64,000 nucleotides of DNA from Bog-159 sp963843255 (GCA_963843255.1 CAWJJQ010000003.1:806001-870000); one strand, 5' to 3'. Positions 17,038 through 27,107 are shown, counted from the stretch's first letter. Program-made: numbers and translations. The notes: generated from the sequence alone by a model not told the origin.

Positions 17038-18336
17038 CTAACCGGACGCAGCCTGCACATCCATGCAAACCGCGGGTGCATCTGCACCCTGCACAGAAAT
17101 CTTCGTCAGACAAACGGCAATCACTCCCGACAATGCCACCAGGCAGCCCGCATACAGGCCCCATTTCCATCCCGCCACCGAGGCGATCATGGGCGTGAGA
17201 ATTGGAGCGAAAAAGCCACCGACCTGTGCGCCGGCGTTCAGAATGCTACAAGCTCCACCCACGCGGTCGCCGGCCATCTCCGTGACGGTGGCCCAAAAGG
17301 GACCTTCGCAGCAGGCCGCCAAACCGAAAGCCAGAGACAGGCACACTACGGCCGTAACCCCCACGCTGGCTGTACCGGCGTAGGTAAGTAGCGCTCCCAG
17401 GCTCAGTCCCGCGGCGAGCACACTCTTCCGGCCGAATTTCGGTCCATAGAATCGCGTAAGCCGGTCGGAGACAAAGCCTCCAATCGGCATGATTGCCCCT
17501 TCCGTCAGAAATAACAGTGTCGTGTAGCGCGCACTCTCGGCTGCTCCCGTATGCAGGACTTCACGGAAATAGTAGTACATCCAATAAAAGAAGATGTACT
17601 GAAAGTATCCGAGCGTTCCATAAGCGTAGGTAAGGAGCATGAGATTGCGATTGGCGAATAGCGCGGCCCATCCCGGGGCGTTTCGGGATGCATTCAATCG
17701 CAGGCCGCTCGAGGCAGGATGGTAGTCGCGTGCATAGAAAAACCACGTTGCGGCCAACACGGCGGTAGTCAAGGCGCCCACCAAAAAAGGCGCTTGCCAG
17801 TTGGCGCGCCGCATAATCGAAGTGAACAAGATCGGCGAAACCGCGGCGCCCAACGAGGAACCGGCAATGATGATTCCCTGCACTCGTGCGTGATAGACCA
17901 TGGGCGTCCAGTTGGCGATCATGCGTGCGCAGGCAGGGTAGAGAGGAGCCGTCACCACACCGAGGCCGAAGCGTATGGCAAAGAGCGCGGCTGCCACTCC
18001 GATCAAGCTGCCCAGACCCGGCTTGCCGGCCAACACCGTGAGACCAGTGAAGCCTGCCGACAGCATTCCCATCAGCATCAAGGTCCGGCGCGGCCCCATG
18101 CGGTCGGAAAGCTCGCCGCACGGTATCATCAGCAATGCGTAACCTAGTACGAAGGCCGAGTAGACACTGCCCATGGCCGTGGGAGAAATCCCGAAATCGC
18201 GCATCATTTGAGGCCCGGCAATCGACATGATCGTACGGTCGAAGTAGCTGATCATGCTGAAGCCAAACAGGAAGCCGATGATCGTGAATTGCTTGGAATT
18301 GAGCCTGTCCGTGTGCATCGGCCGCAAATCCGTCAT
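17038..18336 (-). CDS. Major facilitator superfamily transporter (anion:cation symporter-like)
   Basis: A 432-residue MFS protein with 12 predicted helices. It resembles the ACS branch (hexuronate/glucarate/galactonate carriers): SYFDRTIMSIAGPQMMRDFG near the start, then the loop 2-3 motif GELSDRMGPRRTL. I chose the ATG at 18336 because GGAGGAG lies about 8 nt upstream. It is divergent from an enolase-superfamily enzyme 54 bp away, a common arrangement for uptake and dehydration of sugar acids. The substrate is inferred only to be a sugar acid. Confidence 0.87.
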   Translation of the reverse strand: MTDLRPMHTDRLNSKQFTIIGFLFGFSMISYFDRTIMSIAGPQMMRDFGISPTAMGSVYSAFVLGYALLMIPCGELSDRMGPRRTLMLMGMLSAGFTGLTVLAGKPGLGSLIGVAAALFAIRFGLGVVTAPLYPACARMIANWTPMVYHARVQGIIIAGSSLGAAVSPILFTSIMRRANWQAPFLVGALTTAVLAATWFFYARDYHPASSGLRLNASRNAPGWAALFANRNLMLLTYAYGTLGYFQYIFFYWMYYYFREVLHTGAAESARYTTLLFLTEGAIMPIGGFVSDRLTRFYGPKFGRKSVLAAGLSLGALLTYAGTASVGVTAVVCLSLAFGLAACCEGPFWATVTEMAGDRVGGACSILNAGAQVGGFFAPILTPMIASVAGWKWGLYAGCLVALSGVIAVCLTKISVQGADAPAVCMDVQAASG

Positions 18337-18390
18337 ACCAAAGATCTCCTCCGAGCGGAGCGCGTCTGCCAGCATGATAGCCTAACCAGC

Positions 18391-19554
18391 ATGAAGATTA
18401 CGAGCCTGGAGTTCGTTCCGGTCAGCGTGCCCTACACGCACCGCGAAGTGAGCTCGTTGGTGAACCGCGATGGAGTTACCGACATCGTGGTTAAGGCCAC
18501 CACCGATACCGGCGTGGTGGGCTGGGGTGAGAGCTGCAGCGGCGCAGATGTGAAGTCCGTCCTGGGCGCACTGGAGGCCATGACCCCTTTTGTGATTGGG
18601 CGCGATCCCTGGCACAGCGAGCGCATCCGGCTGGAACTTTGGCGCCGCGGCATCTGGTCGTGGCGGCAGCACACGGCCTGTTTCGCTTACCCCGGCATCG
18701 ACATGGCCCTCTGGGACATCTGCGGAAAATCTACCGGGCTCCCCTTGTACCAGCTCTTCGGCGGCAAGGTCCGCGAACGGGCGAATTATTTCTTCTATTG
18801 CTCGGTCGGAAGCACCGACCATATCGTCGAACAGGCACGTCGCGGCCTGGAGAAGGGCTTTCATGTTTTCTATCTGAAGGTCGGTTTGGATATCGAGGCG
18901 GAACTTGAGATGGTGCGTGCCCTCCGGCAAACCATCGGACCAAAAGCTAAGATTCGGCTGGACGCCAACGGAGCCTGGAATGTGAAAGAGGCCCTGCGGA
19001 ACCTTGCCCGGCTGGAGGCCTACCAGATCGATTTCATCGAGCAGCCGGTCGTGCAAGACCCGTTGTCAAACATGCAGGAAGTGCGGAACGGCTGCAGCAT
19101 GGCGGTGAGCGCCAATGAAGGGCTATGGACAGCCGAAGACGCCGTGCGTCAAATGACCGCACGAACGGCCGATGTCTACTGTTTCAGTCCCTATTTCAAC
19201 GGGTCGCTTACGCAATTCCAGCGGCTCTGCTGGTTCGCCCACTTCCAGGGACTCGACATCTGCCGTCACACCCACGGTGAGTTAGGCATCACCGCGCAGG
19301 CATGCCATCACGTGCTGCTGACCCTTCCCAACGTCGTTGACGGCAATCAGCAAACGGCTCACATGATGACGGACGATATCCTGGTGGATAGAATTCCAAT
19401 TGCCGATGGCCCCGATTGGGGCGTCCCGGAAAGACCTGGCATTGGCGTGGAAGTCGATTCAACTAAGCTTGACCAATATCATCAACTATACGTGGAGCGT
19501 GGACAATTCACGCCTTACGATCCCGAATTACTGGGAACAGAGCTTTATCTTTGA
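18391..19554 (+). CDS. Mandelate racemase/muconate lactonizing-type enolase-superfamily enzyme
   Basis: A 387-residue enzyme with the N-terminal capping domain (MKITSLEFVPVSVPY) and a C-terminal barrel. Metal ligands are visible: Asp in IRLDANGAW, Glu in DFIEQP and Glu in VSANEG. A Lys in FYLKVGLD sits at the end of strand 2, and a His lies in CRHTHGE. This pattern fits sugar-acid dehydratases and related racemases. The start is the ATG at 18391; a longer open frame upstream overlaps the divergent transporter's 5' region. Probably works with the neighbouring MFS carrier. Confidence 0.88.
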   Translation: MKITSLEFVPVSVPYTHREVSSLVNRDGVTDIVVKATTDTGVVGWGESCSGADVKSVLGALEAMTPFVIGRDPWHSERIRLELWRRGIWSWRQHTACFAYPGIDMALWDICGKSTGLPLYQLFGGKVRERANYFFYCSVGSTDHIVEQARRGLEKGFHVFYLKVGLDIEAELEMVRALRQTIGPKAKIRLDANGAWNVKEALRNLARLEAYQIDFIEQPVVQDPLSNMQEVRNGCSMAVSANEGLWTAEDAVRQMTARTADVYCFSPYFNGSLTQFQRLCWFAHFQGLDICRHTHGELGITAQACHHVLLTLPNVVDGNQQTAHMMTDDILVDRIPIADGPDWGVPERPGIGVEVDSTKLDQYHQLYVERGQFTPYDPELLGTELYL

Positions 19555-19760
19555 TCTCTCTTTAAGAGACGGGAACCCCTATCCATCGCAAATCGCTGAG
19601 AACACTATCTACGCCGCGTCGCGAATGCAGTCCGGATCCATTGAGGCTCAATCGTCGTGGTCCGTGAAAAATAGTGGCGCCTTCCGCGCAGCGTATATCC
19701 CCACACGCGCGCCGGTGGCCGGATCGACGCGTCGGCTCAGGTCGCCGCACCCAAGCCTTG

Positions 19761-19940
19761 TTACTCGGCGGGTCGTTTGAAGAAGAGAGTGTATTGGTCA
19801 AACGCTTGTTCATTCTCATCAACCAAGGATTGATGAGCGACTGACACCAGCTCCCACCCTTCCTGACCCATTTCATCCAAACTCTTCTGGATCGTATCGA
19901 GGTCTTCGTCGGAGCTGTATATCGTGTAATTCCATTTCAT
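19761..19940 (-). CDS. DUF4177 small protein
   Basis: A 59-residue protein beginning MKWNYTIYSSDEDLDTIQK, with LDEMGQEGWELVSVAHQSL in the middle and LFFKRP at the end, the layout of DUF4177. Function is unknown. The frame extends 28 codons further up without similarity, so the ATG at 19940 is preferred. The 206 bp between the enolase-type gene and this stop (19555-19760) contain nothing I can support. Upstream, 19941-20162 is non-coding. Confidence 0.7.
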   Translation of the reverse strand: MKWNYTIYSSDEDLDTIQKSLDEMGQEGWELVSVAHQSLVDENEQAFDQYTLFFKRPAE

Positions 19941-20162
19941 AAGCAACCATAATGGCATGGACCGCATCATGGTCGCGGCGACGTGCGGCTGCCCGCCACT
20001 CGTTTTCCGCTCCCCTCTTGCCAATTTGATGGCGGGCAGTAGATTGTAACGGCTCCGTCTTCAGGGATCTGTCCAACGGCGCCGCTGCAGAGAATAACAG
20101 CCGGGCTTGAAATCAGGCATGGCCGACAAGTCTATCAGACTCGTCTATCCCGTTCTCCCCGA

Positions 20163-21017
20163 CTATTGACCACTACAGCGCGGGCCGTCCGGCCGGTCCG
20201 AGACGTATACGACTCGCTTCTCATCAGGCGACCAGGACGGATCCAGGTAATGAAATCCTCGTCCCGCCAGCTCGCGCCGCGCGCCCGGCGGCTGGACATC
20301 CTGGACGATCAGCGAGGTCTTGGCGGTGGAAGTGAAGACCATTTTCGACCCGCTGGGCGACAGCGCGCCAAGCCACAGGTACTTTTGGCGGAGTTCATCG
20401 GGCAGTTCTTTCCGTCCTCCGCCCTGCGTGTCGATCATCCAGAAGCTGCGCGCGGTTTCGGGGTTGCGGCTATCGCTGGCGATCAACTGGCCACCCGGCG
20501 CGGCGCCAGGCGAGACGACGCTGCCCTGGAGATCCACGATGTCCACCTTGCCGTTTCGCACCAAAGCTATATGGCGGCTGTCTGGCGACCATACTGCCGA
20601 CTTGCCCTGACCAACCGTCCGCGGTTGGTCAGGCACCGCCAGCACACGGACCAGAAAATCGTCTTTGAAATCGATTCTCCCATCGTGGTTCGTATCTGCC
20701 TCGAGAAGATACAGCATGGCCCCGCTGCGGCTCCAGCGGGGAAATCGGACTCCCGCATCGGCTGACATCACGCAGACGTTTTGTCCATCGACGTCGGCGC
20801 GCCAGAGGTGTCTCGCCGTGCGGGGGACGTCCGGGCTGGTGATCCGCACGAAGAAATCGTTTACCTGCCCGAGAAGACGCTGGAGCCGTTCAACCGCCCC
20901 AGGGGCGTCCCGAGCGTCCACCCAATCGAGCAACTGCACCGTAACTTCCGTCTGCGCTACGGCCTTGCCGCCGCAGGCGAGCACCATCGCGAAGAGGTAT
21001 AGGGACCGCTTCCTCAT
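20163..21017 (-). CDS. Secreted PD40/TolB-like beta-propeller protein
   Basis: A 284-residue exported protein with a signal peptide (LYLFAMVLACGGKAVAQ). The mature part has repeated WD40-like PD40 blades: VRFPRWSRSGAMLYLL, SAVWSPDSRHIALV, GALSPSGSKMVFTS and DPSWSPDEKRVVYVSD. An EF-hand-like loop (DTNHDGRIDFKDD) suggests Ca2+ binding. It is the last gene of the CHAT operon and overlaps the membrane-protein gene by 4 nt (ATGA). With only a few blades it may be an incomplete propeller or work as an oligomer. Confidence 0.7.
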   Translation of the reverse strand: MRKRSLYLFAMVLACGGKAVAQTEVTVQLLDWVDARDAPGAVERLQRLLGQVNDFFVRITSPDVPRTARHLWRADVDGQNVCVMSADAGVRFPRWSRSGAMLYLLEADTNHDGRIDFKDDFLVRVLAVPDQPRTVGQGKSAVWSPDSRHIALVRNGKVDIVDLQGSVVSPGAAPGGQLIASDSRNPETARSFWMIDTQGGGRKELPDELRQKYLWLGALSPSGSKMVFTSTAKTSLIVQDVQPPGARRELAGRGFHYLDPSWSPDEKRVVYVSDRPDGPRCSGQ

Positions 21018-21859
21018 GGGGTGGCTCCTTTCCGGGAGATGCGGAACGTGTTCAGCGCCGAAACTGGTATGACGTAAATTCGCACATCGCCGGCCTTACG
21101 CAGCAGTACCCTCTGTTTTCCGGCTTCAATCAACTCCCACGAGGTCTCCGCACAGGTAGCGGAGGACGAGCCGTTGATCAGTGCGCACATGGCGTCGCGG
21201 TCTTTCCCTAGGAACTCGACAATCGGATATTCCCGCTCTATGGCGTACGCACCGCGAAGGTAGGGAAGGGTCACGATGGCCGCAATCAGCACGGTGTAGA
21301 ACGGAATCCGTAGGGTAAACAAACGCGAATCGAATGGGCTCGGTGGCCGGGTCTCAGTGTCGAGCATCAGCCGCATGCAGCAAAAAAGAATCCCCGCGGC
21401 GACCAGAAAGGTGAACATCGCAACGGCCTGACGCCGGGTGACACCAGCACCGCCCTGGAAGCGAAGCGAAACGACGGAGAGCGCGACGCCGAGCCACACG
21501 GCCGAAAGCAGCCATTGCAGTGCCGGGGGGCATCGGAGCCGGATCGCAGCCGCTGCCGCCGCTACCCCAATGAATGCCAGCCACCAGAAAACCAGGACGA
21601 AGGCGATGGCGCCGGTCATCGCCAGCGGCACGATCCCCAGCAGGAAATTGCCGCCCGTAACGATGTATTCGGTGGCGGTCGCTTCATACAATGTTCGCGG
21701 TACGCCGAGCTGATCGAAATACGCGTGCTCGACGAGGAAACCGAAAACGGTCAGGACGGCGCTGATCGACCCCGCCGCCGCCCCTGCCGCGACGAGCGAG
21801 CGCCACGCGCGCTGGGATAGGACCGGCGGTGCCGCATTGAGCTTATCTGGCGAATCCAT
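21014..21859 (-). CDS. Multi-pass membrane protein of the CHAT operon
   Basis: A 281-residue protein with about six hydrophobic segments: AAGAAAGSISAVLTVFGF, FLLGIVPLAMTGAIAFVLVF, WWLAFIGVAAAAAAI, WLLSAVWLGVALSVV, AMFTFLVAAGILFCCM and FYTVLIAAIVTLPYL. A C-terminal soluble tail of ~75 residues (VEFLGKDRDAMCALI onward) contains two Cys and ends in a basic stretch. The start overlaps the CHAT gene by 17 bp and the stop overlaps the next start by 4 bp, so all are translationally coupled. I do not recognise the family. It may be the partner or substrate of the CHAT protein. Confidence 0.6.
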   Translation of the reverse strand: MDSPDKLNAAPPVLSQRAWRSLVAAGAAAGSISAVLTVFGFLVEHAYFDQLGVPRTLYEATATEYIVTGGNFLLGIVPLAMTGAIAFVLVFWWLAFIGVAAAAAAIRLRCPPALQWLLSAVWLGVALSVVSLRFQGGAGVTRRQAVAMFTFLVAAGILFCCMRLMLDTETRPPSPFDSRLFTLRIPFYTVLIAAIVTLPYLRGAYAIEREYPIVEFLGKDRDAMCALINGSSSATCAETSWELIEAGKQRVLLRKAGDVRIYVIPVSALNTFRISRKGATP

Positions 21860-24800
21860 ATTGTCCTATCAGGATAAATGGCGCCCACTCGTACGGCGAC
21901 CGCTGCTGGCTTCGAAGCGATTCCGAGGCCTCGCGTAGCGCCGCGGCGGCCGATTCGCCGTCAGCTAACTTCTCATAGAATTTCGTCATCATCTGTAACG
22001 CCGCCTGGGAGTCGATATCCCACAGGGAGATGACCACCATGCTGGCGCCGGCTTCCAGCAGCGCGCGGGGGAGCCCCAGGACTTCGTCGCCAGAGCGCAC
22101 TTTGCCGACGCCCGTGGAACAGCCGGCTAGAACCCAAAGACCGTGGCCCACACCTTTCGAGAGCAGTTCGGAGGCAGTGACCCGCGGATCGCGGCCGTTC
22201 TCTTCCGAAAGCCGAATGTAAGAGTTGCCCGGCTGATTCGGGTCGAACATCGCGTGAGAATAAACGAAGACATTATCGAGCGTTTTGGCGGCTTCCAGGA
22301 ATGCATCGGTGGTAACGGGCTCTTCCCAGCGCAACCGGCCGCCGCGGCTCCAGCGCTGGAATGCCGCGCTCATCGCTTCCCGCAGCGGGCCGCTTTGCGA
22401 CAAGCCGTCGTGCAGATCCCCGTCCAGCGCCGGGTTTACCAGTGCGAGCGAGCGCGGTGCATCGGAAAAGGAGCGCGGAGGCCGGTCGAGCAGGGATGCG
22501 CCGGGCAGGTACGCGATTTCCGTCCGGCCGTTTTCCCCCAGCCAACGGCCGCTTTCGTCCACCAGGAGGGAGAACGGGAACAGGTAAAGAACGCCAGACG
22601 GGACGATATACAGACGGCGGTACGGGATCGAGTCGAAGGGCAGCCAGGTCCCCGGCAGAAGCTGGGCGGCGACGACCGCCGCGCGCGTTTTGAAGGCGAC
22701 CTCGTCCAGCAACTGCGGCTCTCGCACCTGGTCGAGGAGCGCCTGGATCTGCGCGGACAAGTCGCCTACCGTGATGGGAAGCAAGTCGATCTGGAATCGC
22801 TCGCGGTCGAGCAGGATGCGGAAGACTTTGCCGCTTTCGCCGTCCGATGCATAGTATTCGAGCAGAGCGCCATCGGGGCCGAGGGCGGCGCGGACCTGCT
22901 CCATGTTCACCGGCTGATTCTGTCCGGTGGCGGAAGCGTCGGGCGATCCGGAGAGCATCTCCATCAAGGCCCGGGATTTTCCTTCTTCGATAATGCGGAA
23001 GAGTTCCTCGCGCTGGGCCTTCGATGCGGAGCTCTTGCTCAGTTGGTACATGGTTTCCACCAGCAATGGGATCGCTTTCGTCCGCTCGGCCCGATATCCG
23101 ACCTTGGCTGCATCTTCGGGAATGGAAACGGAGACGCGTTTCAGCAGCGCCATGGACGTGCGAAAGTGCCCGGCAGCACCGGCCAGGTCACCGCCGTTCG
23201 ACGCCAGTTCTCCCATCTTCCGTTCGATCACAATCTGCTGGTCCAACACGCCGAGCTTTTGGGCCAGCGCGAGGCCGCGGGTCAGGTGCGCGGCCGCCTG
23301 GCGGCCGTCGCGATTCTCGCGGTAGTAATCGGAGAGCCAGATGTCCATCTCGACCGCGTTGACGGCGTTCAACTCGGGGAAATCGGTGAGGTTGGGAATT
23401 GTGTTTTCGAACCTGGCCGCGATCTCGGCGGCCGGCTGGTGAAGCGCCAGACGTACTTTGCCGGCCTGGAGATTGGCCCGGGCCCACAAGTTTGGATCTT
23501 CAGTGGGTTCGAGATTCGGCAGAAGCCGCGTGATCTTGGCATCCGCCTCTTTCCATTGCCCGAGGGCGGCGTCCATTTCCGCCAGGTCGAGCAGCATCGT
23601 CTTTCCCGGGCGATCCACCACCTTGCTGGGCTCCCCGACCGCTTTTTCCAGTTGCCCGATGATGCGGGCAGCCTCGGTCGTGCGCCCGGACTCGAACCGG
23701 ATGCGCGCCTCCAGCAGGAAGTCCTCGGCATGGGCGTTGGAACTATTGGTGACACCCGGGCCGTCCGCCAGACAGACGACGTAGTCCCTTTCCACGCGCG
23801 ACACCTCGTCGGCCTCCATGTGCCGGCGCAGCATCTCCTCGGCGTGAGCATAGTCCTGTAGCCGGAAAAGGATTTCCGCGATGCCGTACCCCTTCTCGCC
23901 CAGCCAGTTCTCACCCCAAAGCCGCCGCGCAAGAGCTTCGTATTCGGAAAGGGTTGCATAAAATCGGCCGAAGTTTCCACGATTGGCTTCAACGTCGAGC
24001 AGTTCTTCAAGCAGGGTCGCCTCGCCGGAAATGCCCTCCCACTTTCTCAGTTCCGGACGCAGCGAAGCGGCCACGTCTTCGGCCGCTGCAAATTCCCGCA
24101 CCTCCGCCAGCGCGCGGAACAGAGCCATGCCAACGATCATGCGGAGATAGGGAGGCGCATCGGAGCGGTCCAGATAGGCGCGCAGCAAGCCGATGCGCTT
24201 TTGGCGGTCGGGCTCCTTCAGGTCCGGGAAACCCTGGGCCGAATCTGCCATCCGCTGCAGCACCTCGGTGTCCGGCGGCGACATACCCAGCTTTTCGCGC
24301 GCGTAGGTCTCGTATCGAAGCTCGTTGCTTAAATCGTCCGCACGGAATGTCTGGACGAGAACGGGCTTAGCCTCGACGATCTGGGCGAGCGCCGTTTGAA
24401 TGTCGCTGGTGAGGAGCTTGTACGAGGCCGCTTCTATCGTTCTCGCCGCCCACTCCTTCAGATTGCCCAATTCCCGGTACTGTGCGGCGGCTTCCCCGAG
24501 GAGCACTGCGGTTTTGGCCGTATCGTCCAGTTCCTTGAATAGCACCGCCATCTGCAGGTTCGAATTGGCTGCCTCCTCGAGAGCGCCCATTTTCCGTGCG
24601 CGCACGAGATGCTGCTCCAGTTCAGCGATCTTGAGCCGGTTTAGCAGCTTCATCAGCTCCTGGGACCGCGAACGCAGCTCGGATTCCGGCATGAGCTTCA
24701 GCGTCTCGACGCGGCGCAGCAGTTGCTCAGCGTCGAGGAGATCGGTTCGCGGCAGCGCCCGCGCGGGATGGTAAACCGTTTCGCCCGGATACGCGACATA

Positions 24801-25637
24801 AGCCCGGTCCACGCATTGCATCTGGACCTTCATGGTCGCCAGAATACGCGGCGCGGTTTCACAGCATTGGGGCAAGGGCTCCTGATGAAAGTGGAGCGCC
24901 TGCTCGTAGAAAGTGAGTCCGGCGATCGCGCTCTCGCGCGAGCCCAATCCGGCGCCCGCCCCGTAGAGCCGCTTCAGCTCCTCTCCGGCGCGGAACTTCC
25001 GCAGGAAAACCTGGTAATCTTGCGGGCTTTCCGGTAGCGTGTTCCACACCCACAACTGATATCGGAGCGAAGCTTCCAGGTCGGGGCGCGGACCGTCACT
25101 GCCGGGCCGGCCGGTCACTCTGAGATCCATCTTCTGGTGATCGGCAAGTCTCGCCACACCGGCGCTTTTCAACTCTGACAGCAGGAGATCGAAGGCATAT
25201 TCCAGGAACTGGAGCCCGCGCGCTGCTTCCGTGCGCTCGTCCTCGAGGCGTTTGCCGTCGTGGGCGATCAGATAATCGCCCCAGAAAACAAGAAACTGAA
25301 TGCACTCCTGCCGGCGCTGATCGGGGCTGATCGCGGGGCGGTAGCCGAAATCGAGCGGGTCGAGGTCCGGCTTCGCGGCCAGGCATCGCTTCAGATGTTG
25401 CTCCGCGGGTTCGCCCGGCGGCAGTCGGTCGCCGTTCCCACGGTACTTCAGGCCATAGGACAGGTTGGGTTTCTTGTTCGACTCGACGGTCCCGATCATC
25501 AGTCCGGTGTGGCCCGGAACGTTGCGATAGGACTCGGTGGTCACGGTATCAGCCGCTTCACCGGCTGGAATCGCCGACAGCGCCGTGCAGATCGCCATGG
25601 CAATGGCGCCGTATTGCGGAATGCGCCGTGTGACCAC
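21843..25637 (-). CDS. Exported TPR protein with C-terminal CHAT (caspase-like) protease domain
   Basis: A 1264-residue protein. It has an N-terminal signal-like segment (AIAMAICTALSAIPAGEA), a long helical TPR-type middle and a CHAT domain at the C-terminus. The dyad is intact: His near residue 1128 (YSHAMFDP) and Cys near 1173 (LAGCSTGVGKV), followed by the family motifs LGLPRALLEAGASMVVISLW and YEWAPFILIG. CHAT proteases act after recognition by their helical repeats, and some drive defence or cell-death pathways. The apparent export signal is unlike cytoplasmic defence CHATs. Partners are the three co-transcribed envelope genes. Confidence 0.87.
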   Translation of the reverse strand: MVTRRIPQYGAIAMAICTALSAIPAGEAADTVTTESYRNVPGHTGLMIGTVESNKKPNLSYGLKYRGNGDRLPPGEPAEQHLKRCLAAKPDLDPLDFGYRPAISPDQRRQECIQFLVFWGDYLIAHDGKRLEDERTEAARGLQFLEYAFDLLLSELKSAGVARLADHQKMDLRVTGRPGSDGPRPDLEASLRYQLWVWNTLPESPQDYQVFLRKFRAGEELKRLYGAGAGLGSRESAIAGLTFYEQALHFHQEPLPQCCETAPRILATMKVQMQCVDRAYVAYPGETVYHPARALPRTDLLDAEQLLRRVETLKLMPESELRSRSQELMKLLNRLKIAELEQHLVRARKMGALEEAANSNLQMAVLFKELDDTAKTAVLLGEAAAQYRELGNLKEWAARTIEAASYKLLTSDIQTALAQIVEAKPVLVQTFRADDLSNELRYETYAREKLGMSPPDTEVLQRMADSAQGFPDLKEPDRQKRIGLLRAYLDRSDAPPYLRMIVGMALFRALAEVREFAAAEDVAASLRPELRKWEGISGEATLLEELLDVEANRGNFGRFYATLSEYEALARRLWGENWLGEKGYGIAEILFRLQDYAHAEEMLRRHMEADEVSRVERDYVVCLADGPGVTNSSNAHAEDFLLEARIRFESGRTTEAARIIGQLEKAVGEPSKVVDRPGKTMLLDLAEMDAALGQWKEADAKITRLLPNLEPTEDPNLWARANLQAGKVRLALHQPAAEIAARFENTIPNLTDFPELNAVNAVEMDIWLSDYYRENRDGRQAAAHLTRGLALAQKLGVLDQQIVIERKMGELASNGGDLAGAAGHFRTSMALLKRVSVSIPEDAAKVGYRAERTKAIPLLVETMYQLSKSSASKAQREELFRIIEEGKSRALMEMLSGSPDASATGQNQPVNMEQVRAALGPDGALLEYYASDGESGKVFRILLDRERFQIDLLPITVGDLSAQIQALLDQVREPQLLDEVAFKTRAAVVAAQLLPGTWLPFDSIPYRRLYIVPSGVLYLFPFSLLVDESGRWLGENGRTEIAYLPGASLLDRPPRSFSDAPRSLALVNPALDGDLHDGLSQSGPLREAMSAAFQRWSRGGRLRWEEPVTTDAFLEAAKTLDNVFVYSHAMFDPNQPGNSYIRLSEENGRDPRVTASELLSKGVGHGLWVLAGCSTGVGKVRSGDEVLGLPRALLEAGASMVVISLWDIDSQAALQMMTKFYEKLADGESAAAALREASESLRSQQRSPYEWAPFILIGQYGFAR

Positions 25638-25651
25638 AGGTCTTGCTCCAG

Positions 25652-26476
25652 CTACCGCAGCGTGCGCAGAAGAGCCTCGTCCTTGGGAATTCGAGCCGCC
25701 GTTTCCGGCGAAAGGGCGTTCAGCTTCCTGCGGTACAGCAGCGCAGTCTCGAAGAACGCGCGGCTGATTGCCAGGTCGGCAGGTGTCAGTGCGGGCCTGC
25801 CGTCGAAGATTTCGTATGGGAAAAACCGGTCGAAGAGATCGAGAGCAGTCTTTGCCCTGCTGAGATCGCCCTCGGAATCAGCGTCGATCAGAACCTCGCG
25901 CTGTTTTGCCAGAATGAAGGTCAGGAAGTCGACTACGCGAGATGTATCCCGATCGTGCGCGAAGAAGCGGAGATAGTTGCACATGTGCCTGAGCGCTCGT
26001 TCGTGCGACCGGTACACCGGCGGCGTCCCCGGTTCAATCTGCACCACGGCGTGCACAGGCTGGCACTTCGCCGATACGACCGAATCTTCCGCCAGGTATC
26101 TCAGGTTCGCGTTGTAGAACGTCGAGGCCTTCTCGGCAACGCCCAGGAACGTGGCATCCGGGATCTTTGTGTCGTTGTCGAGGTCGCAGAGGATTGCCTG
26201 AACGTAGAACTTATAGTCTGGGGCTAGGGTGTACGTCACGACGACGCTATCGTCGGTCGCTTTGTATAGCACGAAGCTCCAGATCCCGTTGACTTTCTGA
26301 ATTGGGATGCGAGGCTCGGTAATGGGAGTTGCACGCGCCTTCTCCGCATGAGCAAACATGGCCATCATGAGCTGATCGAACTTCTGTTGTCTCAGTTCGT
26401 CCGGATTGTCGGGCTGGGCTTGAAACCCGAAGGCCAACGAGGTAATAACCAAAAGACAGGACGCCAGCCGAACCAT
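25652..26476 (-). CDS. Secreted protein of unknown function, first gene of the CHAT operon
   Basis: A 274-residue protein with a signal peptide (MVRLASCLLVITSLAFGFQA). The mature region is mixed alpha/beta with no motif I recognise. It contains two widely spaced Cys pairs of residues (ILCDLDND, SAKCQPVHAV, RHMCNYL) and ends in a helical segment. Its stop is 14 bp before the CHAT gene on the same strand, so it leads the four-gene unit. It could be a regulator, inhibitor or ligand of the CHAT protein; this is position-based inference only. Confidence 0.6.
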   Translation of the reverse strand: MVRLASCLLVITSLAFGFQAQPDNPDELRQQKFDQLMMAMFAHAEKARATPITEPRIPIQKVNGIWSFVLYKATDDSVVVTYTLAPDYKFYVQAILCDLDNDTKIPDATFLGVAEKASTFYNANLRYLAEDSVVSAKCQPVHAVVQIEPGTPPVYRSHERALRHMCNYLRFFAHDRDTSRVVDFLTFILAKQREVLIDADSEGDLSRAKTALDLFDRFFPYEIFDGRPALTPADLAISRAFFETALLYRRKLNALSPETAARIPKDEALLRTLR

Positions 26477-27107
26477 AGGCTTCCCTCCCTCTAGGATTCC
26501 AGTGACATTCGGGCTGGCTCCATTACAAGTCCCTTTGAATTAAGCCAGGATCCCCGCCATGGCATCCCCATTTGGGAAAGTATACACCTACCGCGGGTCG
26601 GACGTTGTAGAACAGTTTAGCGGCCGTCGTCGGACCGGTCAGCAGGATTTCATAGGGGGAAACCTAATGATACCCGAAAGGTTGTGGGTTTCACGCACAC
26701 CAGGTTCTACCGGATTGTAGTCGGCTCGGCTAACGGGACCAGACGCAGCAGTTACAGCATCTTGAGGCGCTTTTCCAGGCTCCGGGCTCCAGCCCAATGG
26801 TCCTTGTTAGAAGGTCGAAGTTGACGATCGCAGACCAATACTTGTCGCCGTCGGAGAGATAACGGGCCTTCACGTTGTTAATCAGCGTGTAGCGTCCCTT
26901 TTTCCTTAACCATCGATTGCACACGTTTCGCTTCATCCGGCCGTACGAAATTTTCGTCAGGGCCGAGTCAACGATCTTCAGCCCTGTTTCCACGGCGAAC
27001 GGATCATTGGTGGCGCACTACTTCCCCAGCACACACTCGAGCACATAGACCACCCTCCGTGCCGCGCAAAGCGAAATGGGTTGCGACAAGACGCTAATCC
27101 GGCTTAA
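26477..27107. other. 631-bp region between the CHAT operon and flagellin; possible gene remnant
   Basis: The only candidate is a minus-strand frame at 26730-26993 (87 codons; KKGRYTLINNVKARYLSDGD, then KYWSAIVNFD), which looks protein-like in its first two thirds. The frame continues upstream past a stop with plausible sequence (CATNDPFAVETGL), so it may be a decayed gene. I do not recognise it. The rest of the interval holds the presumed promoter of the CHAT operon and no clear gene. Confidence 0.35.

Noticed and set aside
22143..23861. 572-codon plus-strand frame opposite the CHAT gene
   Set aside because: Antisense shadow. The CHAT frame has a domain with catalytic residues; this one has none.
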